DNA of 34,708 bases, taken from NCBI GenBank assembly GCA_003562365.1, contig PWVB01000452.1, positions 1-34,708 of the forward strand, written 5' to 3'. Under the pieces are notes generated by a model. It did not search any database and was not told where the DNA came from. It saw nothing but the letters and a program-made list of their open reading frames with translations. The position numbers and the translations under genes are program-made. The first letter of the stretch is position 1. Every line of letters starts with the position of its first letter. Shown piece after piece: positions 30,877 to 34,708 of the stretch. Source of the DNA: Anaerolineae bacterium. GTDB lineage: Bacteria > Chloroflexota > Anaerolineae > B4-G1 > SLSP01.

Positions 30877-32165
30877 GGACACTGGACCACGCCCTGAGCC
30901 CAAAGGCAGCCACCACAGGTGGGGAACGGATTGCCGAAGCAGTCAGTCTCGTTGTCGGCGGAGAGGTCGCAGCCCCCGCAAAGCGTGCAAGGCGAGAAGT
31001 CAAAGTCCTGCACACGCTCGCGGAAGTCAGCGTAGTCCGGTCTACGCCACAGGACATCGAGCTCGGTCTCGTTGACGTTTCCGACGGCATAGCTGCGCGA
31101 CCGTCGCTCACGGTTTTCGAGATAACTGGTGTGGTCGTGCAACAACGGAAGGCAAGGGCTGACCTCGCCGTTCCAAGCCACCGCCAACGCGCCACCCTCG
31201 ATAAACGGACAGCGGCTACGGTGCTGGGCCACCTTGCGGTCGCCCAGCGCCACGTTGGGAGCCACCCGCAGTAGCCTGCCTAGGACTGTCTGGGTTACAG
31301 CGGTGATATCCATGACCGGCAACGTCACCAGAGGGAAATCGGGCGTGGTGGGCACGTCCCGCTTGGTTGTCACCGCTGGCGTGTACAGTCGCTCGTCACA
31401 CATCTCGCGAGTATACGGCAGCACATTGGTGACCATGAACCGCGCGGCACCCAAAGTACGTCCCAGGCTGAGTACTCGTGTCAGCTCCCCAAAGTTGCTA
31501 CGCATTGCCACAAACGCAATCCCTAGCTCTGGCTGGGGCACGCTTGACGGCGGGCGTGCATCCCGAAAGGCTGTTATGTGATCCATCACCTGGCTCCACG
31601 CCGCTCCAGCTCGAATTTCCGAATAAGCCTGCACGTCGGCACCATCCAGCGAGACCCACAACGTATCCAGTCCAGCTGCGATCAGCTCTCGGGACAGATC
31701 AGGCGTAAGTAGGGTAGCGTTGGTGATCAGTGTGACCGAGGGGCTCACCCGTCGCGCAGCTGTCACCATCGCAACAATGTCAGGATGGCTCAGCGGCTCA
31801 CCCAAACCACCGAAGAAGATCTCGGGTGCCGGGTCGAAGTCCACCACGCCCTCCAAGATACGTTCGAAGGTCGCCTCAGCCATAAAGCCGGTAGACTCCT
31901 CCCACCGGTTGCGCACACAGGTCCGACACATCAGGTTGCAGTGGTTGGTCGCCTCTACGTATACACGCGCCGGGCGCAGCGTGGGCCGACGCAGATAGAT
32001 GCCGTTGGACTCCAGATCATAGCGTACGCGAGCCCCAGGCTGCAAGCCCAGTCGCACAGCAGCCTCGGCGGGAAGAATCAACCGCCCGTCACCATCGACC
32101 CTGGCCTGATCGGAAGACAGCGCCTCAACGGGACCGCCATCGTAGTCTCGGGGAATGAAGGTCAT
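30873..32165 (-). CDS. Tungsten-cofactor oxidoreductase radical SAM maturase-like protein (SPASM)
   Basis: This 430-aa protein has an N-terminal AbrB-like swapped-hairpin segment (DGDGRLILPAEAAVRLGLQPGARVRYDL, residues ~24-52). The radical SAM core begins at C76-x3-C80-x2-C83 in HCNLMCRTC, which binds the 4Fe-4S cluster. FFGGLGEPLSHPDIV and VLPYTREMCDERLY follow. The C-terminal part holds a Cys-rich SPASM-like region from CPFIEGG through CTLCGGCDLSADNETDC to FPTCGGCLWAQGV. The phrases around TREMCDERLY and the CGGCLWAQG tail match, from memory, the maturases paired with tungsten aldehyde ferredoxin oxidoreductases (cofactor-modifying). No such oxidoreductase gene lies in this window. The start ATG has GAGGTG before it. 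It follows the thioredoxin-like gene by 77 bases, with a hairpin in between. Confidence 0.85.
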   Translation of the reverse strand: MTFIPRDYDGGPVEALSSDQARVDGDGRLILPAEAAVRLGLQPGARVRYDLESNGIYLRRPTLRPARVYVEATNHCNLMCRTCVRNRWEESTGFMAEATFERILEGVVDFDPAPEIFFGGLGEPLSHPDIVAMVTAARRVSPSVTLITNATLLTPDLSRELIAAGLDTLWVSLDGADVQAYSEIRAGAAWSQVMDHITAFRDARPPSSVPQPELGIAFVAMRSNFGELTRVLSLGRTLGAARFMVTNVLPYTREMCDERLYTPAVTTKRDVPTTPDFPLVTLPVMDITAVTQTVLGRLLRVAPNVALGDRKVAQHRSRCPFIEGGALAVAWNGEVSPCLPLLHDHTSYLENRERRSRSYAVGNVNETELDVLWRRPDYADFRERVQDFDFSPCTLCGGCDLSADNETDCFGNPFPTCGGCLWAQGVVQCP

Positions 32166-32189
32166 TACACCTCGTTTCTCTCACACAGT

Positions 32190-32215
32190 CATCCGCTGCG
32201 CTATCGCAGCGGATG
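32190..32215 (-). terminator. Strong hairpin between thioredoxin-like and radical SAM genes
   Basis: CATCCGCTGCG and CGCAGCGGATG form a perfect 11-bp stem with a CTAT loop, 27 bases downstream of the thioredoxin-like stop on the minus strand. It lacks a U-tract but probably ends or attenuates the permease operon before the maturase gene. Confidence 0.55.
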
Positions 32216-32242
32216 GTCAAGGGACAGCGTCTGGGTGCCCGC

Positions 32243-32482
32243 TCAGCGGGCTGCCTGCAGCCACCCGACGATCTCCTGGATACTGGGTAATCGGCCCGAG
32301 GCCTTCACCTCACCGTCAACCACCAGGCCTGGCGTACTTGCGATCGGATAGTTCATAATCTCGTTGATATCCGTCACTTTCACGAAGGTCGCCTCTACCC
32401 CGGCCTCTTCCGCCGCCTGATGCGCCGTTCGCTCGAGGCGCTTACACTTCGGACAACCTGTTCCTAGAATCTTGATCTCCAT
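32243..32482 (-). CDS. Small thioredoxin-like redox-active disulfide protein
   Basis: The 79-aa protein has the thioredoxin/glutaredoxin fold, with the active-site CPKC (C10-C13) right after the first strand (MEIKILGTG). The conserved cis-Pro is in IASTPGLVVDGEV. This size and motif match the small 'redox-active disulfide protein 2' group. These proteins often sit next to permeases of the ArsP/DUF318 type and may supply electrons to them or to metal reduction, which is inference. The start ATG is 20 bases after the permease stop, so they form one operon. Confidence 0.88.
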   Translation of the reverse strand: MEIKILGTGCPKCKRLERTAHQAAEEAGVEATFVKVTDINEIMNYPIASTPGLVVDGEVKASGRLPSIQEIVGWLQAAR

Positions 32483-32502
32483 AGCCTAAGCCTCCACTGA
32501 GA

Positions 32503-33900
32503 TTAACGAACCACCCACCCATAGATCAGCCCTGAAAGGGTACTGAACACAGTGACCAAAACCACGTAGAGTGCCGTCTTCTTATACCCAATGACCTTGT
32601 TTGTGATCAGAATCGACTGCAGACTGGCGACCGGATCAGACAGCAGGTAAGCCAGGAGGGGCCCGCGCTGCATGCCCAAGGCGAGAAAAGTCTGCGCAAT
32701 CGGCACCTCTACCAGCGTCGGGAAGTACATAAACATCCCAAACAGGACGCCGGCGAGGTTGGCCCAGACGGTATTGTTGCCCGCGATGGTGCGGATCCAA
32801 GTAGGCGGTATTAACGCGCGTGCCATACCTGCCGCGAAGACTCCCACAATCAGGAGCGGCATGATCTGTTTGACAAAACGCCAGACCTCCCAGAGCCACT
32901 CTTGGATCTCGTAAGTCTCAAACTGCGTCACTGCCATCCACCAGACAGCGCCGATCAACAGAACTTCAGCAATCAAGGTCCCCGTCACGCCAACGGTCAG
33001 GCCGTCCAAGCCTACCGTCACCGAAAGCGACGCCAAAAGCAATGTCAGGGAAATCAACCCCAGAGCCGCATAGGTCCAGGTGTTGTAGCCCTCATCGACT
33101 CGCTCCAGACCCTTCCACGCGGTTGCCCCGATCGTCGATAGCATACCGATCAGCACGACGCCGTGGACACTAACCCCCTCGATACCTAGCGCCTCGTTAG
33201 GCGGGACAACACCGTCGAGCCAACCTTGCAGCCGGGCGGCCCAATGTGTCGGCGCGCCGACGCCGGGAGTGGCAGCCAGCGCCACCGGCGACCCACCTAG
33301 CCTGAAACTGGCGTAGGTGTTGGTCAGCAGCCCCACCTGCAGCGTGCCGGCGATCAGGATGCTCAGCAGCAGGCCGAAAAAGACCCAAGTGCGCCCGGGC
33401 ACTCGGCCCTCCTGTGCAAAGGCGTCCACTGCGCTGGTCGCGGCGTCGTGAGCAGCGTCATCCTTGCGGAAGACCCCGGCCATCACAAGTCCGATCCCAA
33501 CTCCGAACAGGATCGAGAGCACGACCCGCGCTAAGGCGATGTCCATACCAATCGCCACCCCGGTCAACGAGATGGCCAGGATATTAACCGCCGGCCCCAC
33601 GAAGAGAAACGTGATCGCCGGCCCCAGTCCTGCTCCTTTTTTGTGGATGCTAGCAAAGAGCGGCATAATGGTACAGGAACACACTGCCAGCACGAAGCCG
33701 CCGATCGCTGCCGCTGGATAGGAGATCCACTTGGGTGTCTTGCGACCCAAGTACTTGGTAATCGCCTCCTTAGGAACCAAAGCAGCCAGCGCACCGGCGA
33801 TCAGAAACGCCGGCAGCAGACAGAGCAGCACGTGTGCCGCCAGATAGGCCGCCAGGCTGCCCAAACCAGTCTGAACCAGTTCCCCCAAAACCTGCAGCAT
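32503..33900 (-). CDS. Permease of the ArsP/DUF318 family (metal or organoarsenical efflux type)
   Basis: The protein is about 465 aa with 10 or more membrane helices. The first half shows the CSC motif (C74, C76) in FVLAVCSCTIMPLFASIHKKGAGLGPAITFLFVGPAVN. The second half repeats the pattern in FAAGMARALIPPTWIRTIAGNNTVWANLAGVLFGMFMYFPTLVEVPIAQTFLALGMQRGP. This two-fold arrangement is that of PF03773 permeases, of which ArsP exports trivalent organoarsenicals. Others are proposed zinc or copper exporters. The substrate is not fixed by sequence. ATG 33900 has AGGAGGTGCC before it. An ATG at 33918 lies too close to its own ribosome site. A consensus promoter and a palindrome lie upstream, so regulated expression is likely, although no repressor gene is adjacent in the window. 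Confidence 0.87.
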   Translation of the reverse strand: MLQVLGELVQTGLGSLAAYLAAHVLLCLLPAFLIAGALAALVPKEAITKYLGRKTPKWISYPAAAIGGFVLAVCSCTIMPLFASIHKKGAGLGPAITFLFVGPAVNILAISLTGVAIGMDIALARVVLSILFGVGIGLVMAGVFRKDDAAHDAATSAVDAFAQEGRVPGRTWVFFGLLLSILIAGTLQVGLLTNTYASFRLGGSPVALAATPGVGAPTHWAARLQGWLDGVVPPNEALGIEGVSVHGVVLIGMLSTIGATAWKGLERVDEGYNTWTYAALGLISLTLLLASLSVTVGLDGLTVGVTGTLIAEVLLIGAVWWMAVTQFETYEIQEWLWEVWRFVKQIMPLLIVGVFAAGMARALIPPTWIRTIAGNNTVWANLAGVLFGMFMYFPTLVEVPIAQTFLALGMQRGPLLAYLLSDPVASLQSILITNKVIGYKKTALYVVLVTVFSTLSGLIYGWVVR

Positions 33901-33990
33901 CGGCACCTCCTGGTGCATTACTCCTCAAGTCGGGCGTCCAGTGCCCAAGAAGAAGAAGACGGCGCCAAGTTAAGCTCGACACCGCCACAA

Positions 33991-34042
33991 TCATATTCAT
34001 CGAACTAGATATGAGTATATCGCCATCCCCCCGCGTTGTCAA
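33991..34042 (-). promoter_or_regulatory. Promoter and palindromic operator of the permease operon
   Basis: On the minus strand, TTGACA (34042-34037) and TATACT (34019-34014) with a 17-base spacer form a near-consensus promoter. TCATAT-N12-ATATGA (33991-34014) starts at the edge of the -10 and covers the likely transcription start. The half-site resembles the TCATAT of the cad operator, so an ArsR-type repressor could bind here. Confidence 0.7.
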
Positions 34043-34124
34043 GGGAGACCTGCGCCGATATGCCCGTCGTCAGATCGTCCTCCGAGCCCTTGGGCACGAG
34101 AATGAGGCTTGGTTTGCCCGCTGA
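34042..34124 (+). pseudogene. Possible ThiF/MoeB-like fragment
   Basis: A short plus-strand piece reads DLRRYARRQIVLRALGHENEAWFAR before a stop. RYARRQIVLRALG resembles the RYxRQIxLxxxG start of E1-like ThiF/MoeB proteins with one extra residue. It has no ribosome site and stops at once. It may be a chance likeness or a relic. Confidence 0.2.
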
Positions 34125-34175
34125 TCAGCGCCGATCATTGGCGAACCCCAGTAACCCCAGTGTTCACCAGTCCCC

Positions 34176-34205
34176 TTGACAGGCAAAGACACCTCGTCCT
34201 ATAAT
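34176..34205 (+). promoter_or_regulatory. Consensus promoter before the broken polygalacturonase gene
   Basis: TTGACA (34176-34181) and TATAAT (34200-34205) are both perfect hexamers, with an 18-base spacer. The start codon is 88 bases downstream. Confidence 0.75.
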
Positions 34206-34292
34206 GATCGTGTTGAACAAGACTCGCGTTGGCGTTCGTTCGCATTATCCCAAGGATTGCAGCTTCCCATTCACCACAATGGAGGGAGTAGG

Positions 34293-34595
34293 ATGATTGA
34301 TGTACGCAGCTTCGGCGCAGTGGGCGACGGGCAGACATTAGACACCGCCGCCCTCCAGAGGGCGCTGGACGCCTGCAGGGACGCAGGCGGTGGTGAGGTC
34401 ACGAGGTCACGCACGATACCTGCCGGCCGCTAACTGACCGGCACCCTGCGAGTTCACAGCTATACCACCCTGAACATCACCCCAGGCGCAACCCTCTTCA
34501 GCAGTCCACGGATCGAGGGCTACACGCACGATCCCCGCGGCAAGGACGGTAATCAGACAGGCTATCACCTGGTTTACCAAACTGTGCCAACTTGA
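34293..34595 (+). pseudogene. Broken 5' end of a polygalacturonase-like gene (GH28 / pectate lyase 3)
   Basis: The start ATG 34293 has GGAGGGAG upstream. The frame opens with VRSFGAVGDGQTLDTAALQRALDACRDAGGGEV, the classic beginning of GH28 polygalacturonases and related right-handed beta-helix pectinases. At 34431 a TAA falls exactly where Tyr is expected in PAGRYLTGTL. The same frame then continues with LTGTLRVHSYTTLNITPGATLF and GYTHDPRGKDGNQTGYHLVYQT, all family-like. Just before this, an extra 9 bases are present next to the direct repeat GAGGTCAC-GAGGTCAC (the first G at 34395). After HLVYQT the family match ends and TGA stops the frame at 34593. The gene thus carries a nonsense codon and has lost the rest. 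A sequencing error could explain the TAA but not the loss of the 3' part. Confidence 0.75.
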
Positions 34596-34605
34596 CACGG
34601 TTTGG
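34577..34605. repeat. Inverted repeat at the point where the GH28 homology ends
   Basis: CCAAACTGTG and CACGGTTTGG are inverted copies with one mismatch around a 9-base loop. The repeat sits exactly where the polygalacturonase reading stops. The remaining 100 bases of the window show no gene. It could be the edge of an inserted or rearranged element, or a hairpin. Confidence 0.5.
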
Positions 34606-34708
34606 AAGGCTGCCTTTCTGCAACCATATTTTCACGTTTCGACGCAGATTGCTCCGAAGAGTCTGATATCTGCTCCACGTGCATTTTAGGTCTCCGTGAA
34701 CCCACCCC

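Noticed and set aside
1-34708. CRISPR array, tRNA, rRNA or intact insertion sequence
   Set aside because: No regularly spaced repeats, no T-arm sequences and no transposase reading frames were seen on either strand.

Overview
The window looks like a chromosomal segment of a GC-rich bacterium of the phylum Chloroflexota, probably Anaerolineae or Caldilineae. The main clues are a large secreted subtilase ending in a YLPAVMQN-type C-terminus (common on exported Chloroflexota proteins), an endonuclease-type MutL, a tungsten-oxidoreductase radical SAM maturase, and many short, tightly packed operons on both strands with strong Shine-Dalgarno sequences. The taxonomic call is inference. I saw no rRNA, tRNA, CRISPR array or intact insertion sequence.

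Layout. (a) 1-610: 3' part of mutL, followed by about 440 bases of gene-free, hairpin-rich DNA. (b) 4974-1054, minus strand: one tight operon of UDP-glucuronate decarboxylase, NUDIX hydrolase, O-antigen-ligase-like polymerase and isoaspartyl peptidase. THEP1 NTPase is divergent to it. (c) 5631-7685: a TetR repressor with a perfect palindromic operator at its own promoter, followed by a COG0170 (dolichol/phytol kinase-like) membrane protein and a cation-efflux-like membrane protein. (d) 7724-8806: an unrecognised 166-aa protein and a two-helix membrane protein, divergently transcribed around a shared inverted repeat. (e) 8810-13177: a sulfur module of SLC13 permease with two TrkA-C domains, CstB-like persulfide dioxygenase with two rhodanese domains, and a split YeeE/YedE transporter. 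A 51-aa DUF5679 zinc ribbon and a terminator follow. (f) DUF1361 membrane protein. (g) 17107-14455, minus strand: cadmium/zinc resistance operon (ArsR/CadC-type sensor, P1B-2 ATPase) with a perfect 12-2-12 operator. (h) 17603-19255: a beta-hydroxyacid-dehydrogenase-like reductase and a hypothetical protein. (i) 19831-22728: the secreted subtilase. (j) 26665-22742, minus strand: mannonate-dehydratase-like enzyme and a GH106-like glycosidase. (k) Malic enzyme, a membrane protein, a PHP/CehA-type hydrolase and a convergent radical SAM maturase. (l) 33900-32243, minus strand: metal/metalloid-type permease plus thioredoxin-like protein. (m) A broken polygalacturonase (GH28) start at the window end.

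How the genes fit together: three themes recur. The first is sulfane-sulfur handling (e). The second is metal or metalloid efflux with repressor-type operators (g, l). The third is breakdown of acidic plant-type polysaccharide: a rhamnosidase-like glycosidase, a mannonate-dehydratase-like enzyme and the GH28 remnant. The UDP-xylose synthase, polymerase and NUDIX genes suggest surface glycan synthesis.

I found no clearly new defence or mobile system. The least explained items are the unannotated RNA-like region after mutL, the 166-aa/100-aa divergent pair, the TetR/COG0170/CDF-like operon, and the radical SAM maturase with no visible tungsten enzyme. Many start sites were moved inward from the longest reading frame because a clear ribosome binding site sits just before the internal start.
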